Of a stretch of 64,000 nt of DNA, positions 11,801 to 23,800 are shown piece after piece (within the stretch, counting starts at the first letter, position 1; every line of letters starts with the position of its first letter). This DNA is from Heloderma charlesbogerti (Eukaryota; Chordata; Lepidosauria; Squamata; Helodermatidae), in NCBI GenBank assembly GCA_026122225.1, contig JANEZZ010002679.1, positions 248,001-312,000 on the forward strand. The letters run 5' to 3'. Below the pieces are notes generated by a model. It ran no database searches and was not told the origin of the DNA. It saw only the letters and a program-made list of their open reading frames with translations. A program made the position numbers and the translations under genes.

Positions 11801-14800
11801 CCCAGCAACTGATGTACAGAGGCATACTGCCTCTGATACTGGAGGTAGCATAGAGCCATCAGGACTAGTGATGGGGTTCCCTTTCACCCTGCCTCACTGC
11901 CCTCCACAGGTTAGAGGGCCAAGGTCTGAAGCAGGAAGCCTGCTCTATGTGTACAGGTGCCCCCAAGTGATTTAGAACCCTGTGCAGTCAACAGCTGTCA
12001 AGTTGCTCCCCACCTCCTCCATCGCGGCACACCTCCATCGCTGTACTACATGCATGGAGGAGGTGGGTAAGGGTGAGAGCGATGTGATAGAGGGAGCAGG
12101 GCCAACGAGTCTGTTCCCACCCTCCCCTCACCACGTTAGGCCTAGAATACCTGAACAGGGCTTCTTTCTTCACGCTAACAAACAATAGTTAGCTTGCTCA
12201 ACAAACTACAATTCCCAGGATCTTTGGGATAAGTCACAACAGTTCAAGGAGAATAAAACTGGCATCTGTTTGGTAGAGCTTACGCTAAGAACACTCTCTC
12301 ATGTCCAACATCATCTAAGACAGCCTTGCCCAACCTGGTGTCTTCCAGAAGCTTTAGACTCCCAGCATTCCTGGCCATTAGCCATGCTGGCTGAGGCTGA
12401 TGGGAGTTGAAGTCTAGAGGGCACCAGGTTGGGGAAGGCTGATCTAAGAGGAGGGGCTTTCACCATAGCTTGAATAAAGAAGTCTATGAACTTCTTTTAT
12501 TCAAGAAGGGGCAAAGCCAGAGAGGTGGAGGCCAGCCTGTCGAATACCCCTAGTACATTCTACCATTTTAGGCAATAGCTCCCCAGAAATAGGGCAGACA
12601 CCACCATTGTAGTACAGACATAGGATAAGCCCATTCAGATTCGTACTGAGCCTTGAAGCTCACTGGCTGGTCCTGGGAGATTCACAGGAAAGCATAAATG
12701 AAATAAGACCTTTTAAACACCTTTTTAGATTGAAAAATGTCAAAGATAAAAAGATAGTAATCATCAGGCTACCCTGCCACCTTATCTAGGGCATGTTTGC
12801 ACATGCAAACTAGCACCAACCTTTCTCCAACGAGTACACTTGTTTGTGGCATTGACATCACGTTTATACAGTGCGGATGCTAGAGGTCAAATGCAGATTA
12901 AATCTGCCTTTATTTAGCACTGATCTCCAATGAAGTAATTGTATAGACAAAGCAAAAGATTATTTGGGGGTAAGAGGAGGATGGGCAAATGGTTAAACAG
13001 ATGGAAACAATATCAATGCACTGCCAAAATGTTCTTCAGAAAATGCGAATGTAATATGATGTCTGCCAAACGTTTTCCCAGCTCAGAATGAACACTGAGC
13101 TAGAAATTTGCAGGCAAAATGGAGGACCTATTTTTGCTTGAACGTTGCTGCAAACTAGGCTAATCCACACTATTGAGCACAGCCACAGGAGGAGCTTTAC
13201 AACAGAGCATCTTGTGATGTGACTTTCTAGAGCTCTGCTGTAGCTGTTAACTTTATATATTCTCATTAGATTCATACGCTTAGACAGCCCTGGGATTTCC
13301 TTAGCACTCTTCACGCCCACTACAAAATTTCAAGGAGGGAGGGAGGGAGGGGAGAAAAAGAAAAGGATTGGAAACAAGATAAAAAAGAAAGAAAAGAAAG
13401 CCACCTGAGTTTAATGCAAACATTATAAATATAATATGAACCCAAAGCAAATGGAAGCCAAATGGGTTGGCAGGAATACAGGTGCATCTAAGGCTGTTGG
13501 GAGAATGTACTATCTGCTCACCTGCTTAAATGAGCACTAAGGATCTGTAAGCTGTCCAAATACACCTACTTAGAAATTCAGGTGCAATTGCTCTCCCTGT
13601 TCCCACTAAAAAAAAGATACTAATGCAGTGGTAATTTTTGAAGGGAACTTGGAACAACAGAAGATAATAAATATGCTGAACATTTTTCTTGGGCTCTCTG
13701 TGAAAGAACAAGGGTAGTTGTGGGGCCATGCCAGCTAGCACCTCCACCATCACCCACAGAGGAAATTGTTTGCTGCCATCTGTACATTTGGGCAACATTG
13801 GAAAGGGCTCTCCACATATACTGATGTACCCCCATAGAGCATTTCCACATGAGGAGGGACTCTGGCCCAATCAGGATCCTTCCTCCCATGGAGGAGCTCT
13901 ACATGTGTATGTGCAGAGAGTCCGCCCCCCCATGCCCGTCGAATGCATTAGTCACTAATGCATTGAGACGGCATGCGAAATGATTAGTGGAAGAGAAGCC
14001 TGGCAACACCGCCCCATGGTTTTATTTTTTAAAACTCTGTGTTTATGGTTTAATAGCTTCTCCATACATTTGCGGTTGCCTGGAGAGTGATAGAGAATGT
14101 ATGGGACTGTATGATTGGTTGAGTGCCTTGTGCTGGGTGATTGGTCAGTGAGAATGCTGGATGGGAGGGGCGAAGGAGTGTCAGTTAAAGGGGACAGTTG
14201 AAAACAGAGATGGTTCAGAGAGGGATTGACTTGATGATTGACATAATCATCTCCTGGGGATGGGGGGGGGGGATAGTGGCCTTAGGTTAGGTGGTTAAAT
14301 CATAATGTAACCAAGAACAAGAACGTCATGTTAGACAAATATTTCATAATGTAAATATTAATTTTAAACTAAATAAATGGTTTTGGTTATTTTACATAGC
14401 GTTTGTACTTCATTCATAATCACGCTATTCGTACATAACCGAGGTAAAATCTAAAAGGGCACATCTCACAAACTCCACTACTCTTAAGAAATTTAAGAGT
14501 ATATTAAAGGTTGTTAAAGCCGGATGCCTGAGGTGGGTGGGGACAACCAGGCTGAAGTAAAAGCGATCCCCCGCTTGAGGGACCATAGGCTAGGAGAAGG
14601 GATTTCACTACGGGAAGCAGTGGAGATGGACAGTGGGGAGCATGGCAGAGGAAGTGGGACTAGCCTGTGCAGCCCCACAACCCCCTCACACATTCTTTCA
14701 GTTTATCAGGGTCTTCATGTGAATCCCCCTAGTCTCTACTGACAATAGGAGCCCCCATGCCCGTGCAGACCATAGCAGGGGGTCAGAATGAGCACCCAAA

Positions 14801-17800
14801 AGTGCAAGGGCTGTTCATGCACATATATTTAGCCTTAGTCATGCCACCAGGAAAGATCATTTGCCTATGTCTTGGCTCTGCGCCCCACGAGGTTCATTGT
14901 CTTGGCTCACATGTCAGAAAGTACCTTGAGGTGCATGAGGAGGGGTGGGGGGAGATCCTTGAGGATGAGGGCTACGTTGGGTGCTTGATTGAACTGCTTC
15001 TGGGGAAATGTAGTACTCAACAACAATGAAAAAAGATTCCTTACCCTCTCTGCTTCTCTAGTAAAGAAATAGTATCACTGCAAAGTCCTGTTAAGGTCTT
15101 ACAAGGTCCTTGTTTCCCAACTGACTGGGTATTGCAGCTAAATTAGGGGCAAACTGATTACATTATATGCAAATGCATGCCACAAAGCTCCAACAGTTTT
15201 TTTTTTTTTAAATGAAAAGGAGGCTGTAATTTTAAGCAAAGGAGTGGCAGAAGTGGTTTCACAACGAGCTGTTTTCAGTTCAAAATCATCTACTCTCCAA
15301 GTTCTTTCCCCCCATTCCAATGCATATTTCTTGTAAATACTCCCCATGGGGCATGGAGCCAAAAAAAAAAAAAAACAGCTGGGGGAGGAGGAGAAAAAGC
15401 AGCCCATGGGTTGTGGATGGTATGTTAGCCACACCAACAACCCACCCTTGCTGGGTTCGGATGTGATAAGTGACTGCTGCTCGCTGCAGGCAGCTTGAAT
15501 ATTCAAAATGGCCACCAGCACACACCACAACCCACTGTGACTTAAATAAGCCATGGTGGGCTGCAGCGATCATGCGAATCAGTCCACAGAGTGGGAAAAG
15601 GGTTGGTGGGGAAGGGTTGAACCCACACGCCCCAAACACACACAAGTCTTGAACTGCAACTTGCTAAAGCTGCTTTTCATTCACCTATCAGGGCTTCAGT
15701 ACATCCATTTGCATGTAACATCTAGTTTATCCAAGAGGAACTAGTTCGACAACTCCTCCTTCTGTCTCTCTCGCTTTCATCATTTCTAGGGATGTACGAA
15801 AATCACTTACCTTTCGGGGATTATGCTGATGGTGCGGGGGGAGGTGTTCCGTCCCTCCGCCCGGAATCCTTGCTGGGGGGGAGGCGCTCCGTTCCTCCCC
15901 CCCCGGAATCCTGGCCAGCCGGCTGTGCTTCGCAGCGATTCTGCAGAGCCGCCGGCCGGCTCCACCAGCAGCCAGACATCCGGCCGCTGGCTAGCAGGGA
16001 CGCAAATGGCGGTGGCCGTAGCTGCCGCCGTTTGCGTCCCTGAAGTCAGCCGTGATAGGCTACGTAAATGTTTACGTAGCCTATCACGGCTGATTAAAAA
16101 AAAAAAAAAACGCACGTACGCAAATGGTGGTGCCCATGGGCGCCGCCATTTGAGTTCCTTATTTTGGCATGTCTTAGTCTACGTAAACATTTACGTAGCC
16201 TATCACGGTGTTTTTTTTAAATCTAGCCATGATAGGCTACGTAAATCTTTACGTAGCCTATCACATTTTTTTGTTTTTGTTTTTTTTAAACCTGGAAATG
16301 GCGGTGGTGGCAGCCAGTCGGAAGACCGGCCGCCGCAGCCGCCGCCACTGCCGAACCGCCACCGGAGCCGCCACCGGAGCTGCCGCCACCAGGAAGATCC
16401 ACCCCAGGTAAGTCCCGTCCCGGGGGGGCAGAGGGGTGGCGGGCCATTCAGCCTCCCTGAGATCTGTGGCAGAACTTTCGTACATCCCTAATAATTTCTG
16501 AGGAACTAATTGCTAATATTAAAGCTGAAGTACTTTTGAAACTGAAAGAGATGCTTCAGAAGAAATAGAAGGTCTCCTTTGGCACACTGTCACCCACAAT
16601 AAATCAAAAGATGGCTTTCAAATGCTTAAAACACGTCTTAGCTTTTTCTGAAAGAGTGCAATGCCCTTTCTAAGGTTGAGAGGTGTTTCTGGTCTCGAGG
16701 TGTTTTTGTTTTGTTTTTTAAGTCTCTCCCCCCTCCCCGCCACCATGACCTGACAGACAAAAGTTTTCTCATCTTTCAGAGAGAAAATACAGCAGCTGCC
16801 TACATGGCAAGAAAGTTCAAGAAGGTGTTTGAACAAGGAAACTTTGTTTTCTACCATTTCATTCATCCTGCTAGTAAGGAATCTGAAATCATTGAAAGGA
16901 AGGTTGTGGCAAATAGATGCTGGCAAATAATATTTCCTAGGTAAATGCTCTTTCATTCAATGGTTTCTCCAAAACATGCCCATTTTGTTCTGACTCACCT
17001 CTTACCTTATAAACATGGAATTACCAGAGGCAGCCCCATGCCATAATGGTAACAGCCACCTCAAGCAGCAGATTTTGAGCCTATTAAGGGCAGCAGAGTA
17101 GGACACATACAGATCAGACCCATGATGTGTAGTCCCTCAAGATGTTATCCTAAACCAGCCCACTGAAATGAAGGGAGTAACAGAAGAGGTATCTACACTA
17201 CCCAGTGGACTGGGTTCATGTGGAAGGGAGGCACCATTTGGATTTTCCATCTCCGACACTGAAATGTTTATTGTTGGCCCTCATGATTATGCAAGACTGC
17301 TTTCTAAAATTTTCCCTATGCCCTAAAAATTCCCCTATGGCCCATTTCTTCAGCATACCATAAACATACTGATTGTACAGGATGGCTTTTGCAAAGAAGT
17401 CCTGTTTCACTAATATTTTAGCATACTTTGAGAATATCAATAAACATGTGGACAGGGGTGATCTGGTAGCTATTGTTTGACTTTGAGAAGGCTTTTGACA
17501 AAATCCCTCATCAAAGACCCCTAAGCAAACTTAGCAGACATGGGATGAGAGAAGAAGTCCTCTTATAGATTGGTAAATGGCTAAAGAACAGAAGCACAGA
17601 GTAGGAATAAATTGACAGTACTCACAGTGGGGAGAATGTAAACAGTAGAGTCACCCAATGATCTGTAGTTAGGGACGAGCAGTAAAGTGGCCAGGTTTGC
17701 TGATGACATGAAATTATTTAGTGTGGTTAAACAAAAAGGGACACTAAAGAGCTCCAAAAGGATCTCTCCAAACTAGGGCAACAGGCATCAAAATGGCAAA

Positions 17801-20800
17801 AGCGGTTTAATATAGGGCTTCTTCACACAGAGCTTTTATCCTGCTATTGAGATTGATTACTCAAGGAAGTTTGCGGGTCCTTTAGATGAAGTCATCAACT
17901 TCCAGGGCATCTCCTCTCCTGCACTAAGTGACCTTTATTAATTTTTTAAAAGATCGGAGATAATGAGCTATCAAATTACTGCGCTTGAGTTCTGTTTGAG
18001 TTCCCTCCATGAAAAGAGGAGAAACTGCAATAAGAGGAGCTAGACCACAGTGCCATCTAGCGGCTGTATAATGAAATATATGGAAGACTCAGATAAGGGG
18101 GGAAAGGAGGGGGAAGGGGGGAAACGAACATTTGTAAAGAGAGTCCATCATGATCCTGCATTTAAAATGGAAGAAGAAAGCCCCATTTTAAATTAGGGAT
18201 TTTAGGCTGGTGTAGAGGGGCTCATTAACAAGTGTAAAAGTTGATCCTATGTGCAGCTGTTATGAAAAAGGCAAACTCCAGGTTGGGAATCATTAAAAAA
18301 GAAATAGAAAACAAAACTGCAATATCATAATACCAATGCGAGAAATATATGCTGCAACCACACTTGGAATACTGTGACAGTTCTGGCCACCACACTTGAA
18401 AAGGGGTATTGTAGAGCTGGAAAAGGTGCAGAATAGGGGAATAAAAATGATCAAGGGGGCTGGAGCAACTCCCCTAAGAGGAATGGTTACAATACTGGGG
18501 CCTTTTTAGCTTAGGAAAAAAGCAAGTAAGGAGGGACATGATAGAGATGTATAAAATTATACATTTTGTGAAGATGAATAGGGAAAAGTCTTTCCTGTTG
18601 ACTCAGAATACTAGAAGCCAAGGTCATCCAGTGAAGCTAAATGGTTGGAGAAGGAAGTACTTCATCACACAGCAATACTTAAATTATGGCATTAATTTTC
18701 ACAAGATGTGGTTATAGCCACCAACTTGGATGGCTTTAAAAGCGGATCAGACAAATTCATGGAGAAGGCTATTAGTGCCTACTAGTCATTATGGTGACTA
18801 GTATATTACCTCTAGTATATATTGCCTTCAGAAGGCAGTATGTTTATCAATACCAGTTGCTGGGGAACACAAGCAGGAAGGTGCTATTGCGTTTATATCC
18901 TCGCTGTGGACTTCCCATAGGCATATGGCTGACCACCGTGTGAACAGAATACTGGACTAGATAGGCCTTTGGTGCGATCCAGCAGGGCTCTTCTTATGTT
19001 CTTATGTCTAGTTTCAGGAGGAGTTAATCCTTCTTCAAAGTAGAGGGATCAGTAAGTTCTTCCACTATGTTAAGGAGTTATACCCTGAATGTGTGAAACT
19101 CCTGGCATCAATCGAGCACTGTAGCGAGTCATAACTGATCATTGGGTCTTATAGCCTCTGACAAATGTCTCCGCCTACATATATTCTCAAAATTAGGAGC
19201 CATGCTGGGAGGTGATAAGGGGCTTGGGAAGGTTCAGATAATTTTAACAGAGACTGAAGCTGCCCTCACAGAGAGTTTCAGTGACGTGTGGAAAGGAGTC
19301 TCCTTCAGGAACCTAGAGAACTGTCTGGCAATCTGTTTACCAGAAAGTATTTTGGTTTCTTGTGGGAGGCTTTCTCCTAAAAACCATTGGATGGAGTTGG
19401 ACAGACATCAGGTGCTGTAAAGGGGCTGGAAAGTCCCAGTAATTAGATGACTGGCAAGCCATGTGTCCAGTCCTCTGAGGCATCACCCCTAGTCATGCTG
19501 CCACTGGCTTCTGCCTTTCATAACTACTGTTTACTAGCCAGTCTTACATTCTGCCTATATCCCTAGTAGTAGTTACTGTTCTTTCCTATTGCCCATTTGG
19601 CAGATCTGGACATTTGGTAATGGGCCGTACAAAGCACATCATCATTTGCTCGTTGCTCTCTCAGCTGAAGCAAACCCTACACAACTTTGCTTCAGCTGAG
19701 CGTGCTCAGAAATCACTCATGCTCAATTCACTAACGGTAGAGTTCTGAAAAATGATTTGCCCTTCAGGGGCAGCCTTTTGTGGAGCAGGGGAATTGTTTT
19801 GTCCCAATGTATTTTCTGGTCATTTTACAGTGTGCAGTTCCATTTAAATCCCAAACCAAGTTTCAGTGAACCTGATGAGTGTGTTGGAGGATATTTCCAC
19901 ACTGGTGGAAATATCCACACTATATCCACACTGTGGATATTTCTTAGATTTAAAGTAGTCATTTCTTTCCTTCCACACACAAAAAAACGCTTGTCCATTC
20001 CCATATGAACTTGCCTATTTATTAAGTTATCCAACACAGTCCCTCCTCTAGATGCCCCCAGCTTCTGAGGGACAGGGCCTCTGTAGTGGCACCCAGGTTG
20101 TGGAACACTCTCCCCAGGTATATTTGTCAAGTTCTATCACTACTGTCTTTCAGGCACTAGCTAGGGCTGGGAAGAAAGTGATTCAACAAAAGATTTGTGA
20201 GCTTGACCCAGTCATTTGAAGAGAAACAGTTTTGTGAAATGGCCCCTTTCCCAACTTTGGTTGTCCAAGAGCTTCATCACACAGAGCTTTTATCCTTCAA
20301 TTGAGATTGCTCCTTCACGGAAGTTTGTGGGCTCTTTACATGACGCCGTGACCCTGCCATGACCCTCCTGCGCTAAATGCCCTTTGATCCATTTTTAAAT
20401 AGATCGCAGATAATGAGCTATCAAATTACCCTGTTGTGTTCCGCTTCAGTTTCCTCCGTGAAAAGAGTTAAAGCAGCAAGAAGAGACGTGAGATCAATGA
20501 AAGATAATGGAAGACTCAGATATGGGGAGATGAGTGGGGGAGGAAGCAGAAAGCCCCGTTTTAAATGCAGGATTTTAGGTTGGTGTAGAAATGCCCCAAA
20601 TCATTATACTAATTTTCTGGCACACTTACTTGTAGGGATGTCAGAGAAATCCGCTGCAGATTCAAATGAGGCCAGGTTCTTTGGAATCCGGCCTCAGGAA
20701 TCCGCAGCGGATCGGGACCACTTACCTCTGCTCCAGGAGGAGGACTGGAGGCAGAATGGCACTTGGCTGCTTCTTGCCGGCCAGAGCCGTTTGCCTCCTC

Positions 20801-23800
20801 CCTGTCCCTGCCGATCGCCATGTCTTTTCTTTAAAAAAAAATGGCGATCGGCAGGATGTGCCCATAGACGTAAATGCAAATAGAGTCATGAATCTTGCGT
20901 CTAAACCTATGGACACATCTAAGCCTATGGACCCATGTGGTCTTCCAGCTACTGATAGGCTAGCATAGCTTCCTCAGCACTGGAAGTTTTATCACCAACC
21001 AGCAGAGGGCTGGATGTGCGTGTGCTTGTCTGATCTCGGAAGCTCAGCAAGGTCAGCCTCCAGTTCTCTTTCCCTCAAAAGAATTGAGCCTTATCCCTGA
21101 AATAAAGAAATAAAACAGCTGAGTGAGTGAAATGGCTGAGAAATGGTCCTTGTAATTCTGTACAGCCCCACCCCTGACTGAAGTCTTTTTTTGTTTATTC
21201 AGCCTTTTGATGACATTTACATGTGGTGATTTTCTGCCATAACTTGTATGTTTGTGATATTGTTTTACTGGTTCTGATTTTTTTTAAAGTTCCTGTTGTT
21301 TTCAGTAGTACTGTAAGCTGCCTTGGGGATCATTCTTTCATTGACGGGTGGAAGTAAAATCTTTTAAAGAAATAAAAATAGATCCTCAGTAGCATTCTGA
21401 TCCTTTACCCTCATTTTCTCATTCACTTCAAACAAGTATGGACATGGCCTGTCATACAAGTATGGACATCCCTGACAGCCATCTGTCAGGGATGCTCTGA
21501 CTTGGATTCCTGCTTTGAGCAGGGGGTTGGACTCGATGGCCTTGTAGGCCCCTTCCAACCCTACTATTCTATGATTCTATGATTCTATGGCCATGCCATG
21601 ACACGTTAGGGGAATAGGGGAGATTAATAATATAAATCAGTTCAGCATGTATATAAAAAATGCAAAGCAGTTCTCAGGAAGAAGCATTAGATCTATTTAC
21701 TGTGCACTCTAAGCAAGGGAAAATATTAAAATACGCTTTCCCCCACTGGCTCCCTGCTACATACATTTCCACTTAACTAATAAAAGAAGTGCTTACCAGG
21801 TGGAAAGTAGTGGCTGGAGCCACTCTGGTTTCTATTTGCTTCACACTCCTGCAATTTACTCCGTAGAGCCACCATTTCTCGGCGGACTGCAAGGATGTTA
21901 TTCTTGTCCAGCAACTCCAGTTCATTCACCATGAGAGTCAAATTCTTAATCTAGGAATATAAAATGGTACAAGTGACTTTTGGTTACATTCAGGTTTGTT
22001 TTGCAAACTCATGTTTGCTGAGTTTTTTGTTTTAGCAAATAAGGCTATCAAGAGTATAGTACTTTCTTCAAAATGGTGAATTTCTGAGAAAATATTTCCT
22101 GCCATCATCATCTATGCAGACACAAAGTGTCACAAAGAAATAATTTTGGTTCGCAATGGCTGTTTTTTATTAATAGGATGATGTTCATTAGTTTTTATTG
22201 TGTTGTTTTATTGCTTTACTGATCTGTTGTCTTCAATTGTGAGGTGCCTTGAATAGGGATGGAACAGTCTGTTTCTGGTCCATGTCAGTTTTGGATGTGT
22301 TCATTTCTAAGTCCATTCCATTCCACTTCCACATCAATTTGAGAATTCCAAAAATGCATGAAAATTGCACTTTTCTTGTATGCATTTTAACCTAAAATAT
22401 GCATTTTTGTATGCACGTTGGTACATTTTTTGATCGAAGAATGGTCTTCAGAGAAGTGCCAAAAATGGACGATAACTGCATTCTAATCTGCATATTAGTC
22501 TGGGAAGTGCAAACCAGTTTGCTTCGCTTAAAAATTCAGGCTAAACAAAATCCTCAAATGCAATCCTTGAACAAATTGTGTGAGATGGGATATAAATTTA
22601 CAGATTTTAAAATGTTATTTTTTCCTTTATGGGAGCAGTTACTGATTTCCTGCACAGTAGCCCACTAATGGAGCTTTTGATTGGCCTAAGATGACCTCTG
22701 CTGCAATTGGTAATGATGTTGTAGCACTGGGCTGTGGGTGTGGCTTCTGACACACTGTAAGAAAAGAGTCCTTAATCCAGTTTCCTGTTTTGGACCTGAA
22801 GCTAGCTCCTTGCGCATGACCCAGTTCTTAATTCCCAACCTATTGTTCCATTCTTATACTCCTCTCTCTGTTCACTGCCTTGGCCCAGCCATCTTATCCA
22901 ATCTTTTATCTTCATTGAAGGCCAGCACAGACAGAAAAAAAGGAAAGGACTCAATTCTCTCCTCAGTTATGTTTGAGCCATATTAGGGCAATCACATTAC
23001 AGCTGCTAGAGATATCATCAGGGAAAACTACAGGGCTGAACAAAGCTTTTACCATACCTCTTCATACAACTGCTCAACAACCTCATTGCTTCCATTTAGT
23101 GACTTCTTCAACTCAGTGACCAGACTCTCCATTTCTCTGATTTCCAGTTTGACCAACTGGAAGTCCAGTTCATTGTAAGATACACTGGTCTTCTCCATGT
23201 GCTCAATCCTGATGGTTAGGTTTAGGATCCTTTTTTCATACACTTCAATTTCTTTGGTGTACTGGCTAACCTATAAATATACAGAGGGATGCATTCCGTT
23301 TTAGCAACTGTATTTAAGAAACCTTTCTCAAAGATAAGTTTTGCCTCATTGCACCTCTGCAATCTCACTGAGATCGAAATATGATTACAAGGGTACAACT
23401 GAGTGCAGAAGCTTATCTAACTTTGTCTTTATTTTTAGACCAGAATACATAGCAAAGATTACTGATAAATGACATAGATAAAGTGAAATGTCTTCAGGAT
23501 AGGAAAAGTGTAATCGCTGATCAGCGATATTCTTCTCAGTGATTTTTTATGGAGTTCAACAGAAAAGCGCATCAGACTGTGGAAGAATGACACAGAGGAT
23601 CCTTACCCATACCTTCATTTTTAAAAACCTCATTAAATCCTCCCAGAATTATCTCCAATGAAATGCAATGCATTACTAGAGCTTTTACTCAGAACTACTT
23701 CTGCATAGTAATCTCACCAAGTATGTGTTAAAGCCAAGTTCTGCAGCTCAGGGTCCTTGAGGTCAGTGGCTTAACCTGTACAGCAAAATACTGCTGTGTT

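Larger units (their letters stand above)
17440..19008 (+). mobile_element. L2/CR1-type LINE 3' part, interrupted by a MITE
   Basis: Decayed reverse-transcriptase text is readable in broken frames ([12 protein letters not shown], then FADDMKLF). After the inserted element at 17814-18223 come [15 protein letters not shown] and [17 protein letters not shown] blocks, then the conserved tail ending CTCTTCTTATGTTCTTATG. It is a dead, 5'-truncated copy. Confidence 0.75.

Noticed and set aside
15823..16491. 222-codon open frame in the GC-rich MITE
   Set aside because: Composition-driven frame spanning TIR, palindromes and A-runs; similar frames exist on the other strand.
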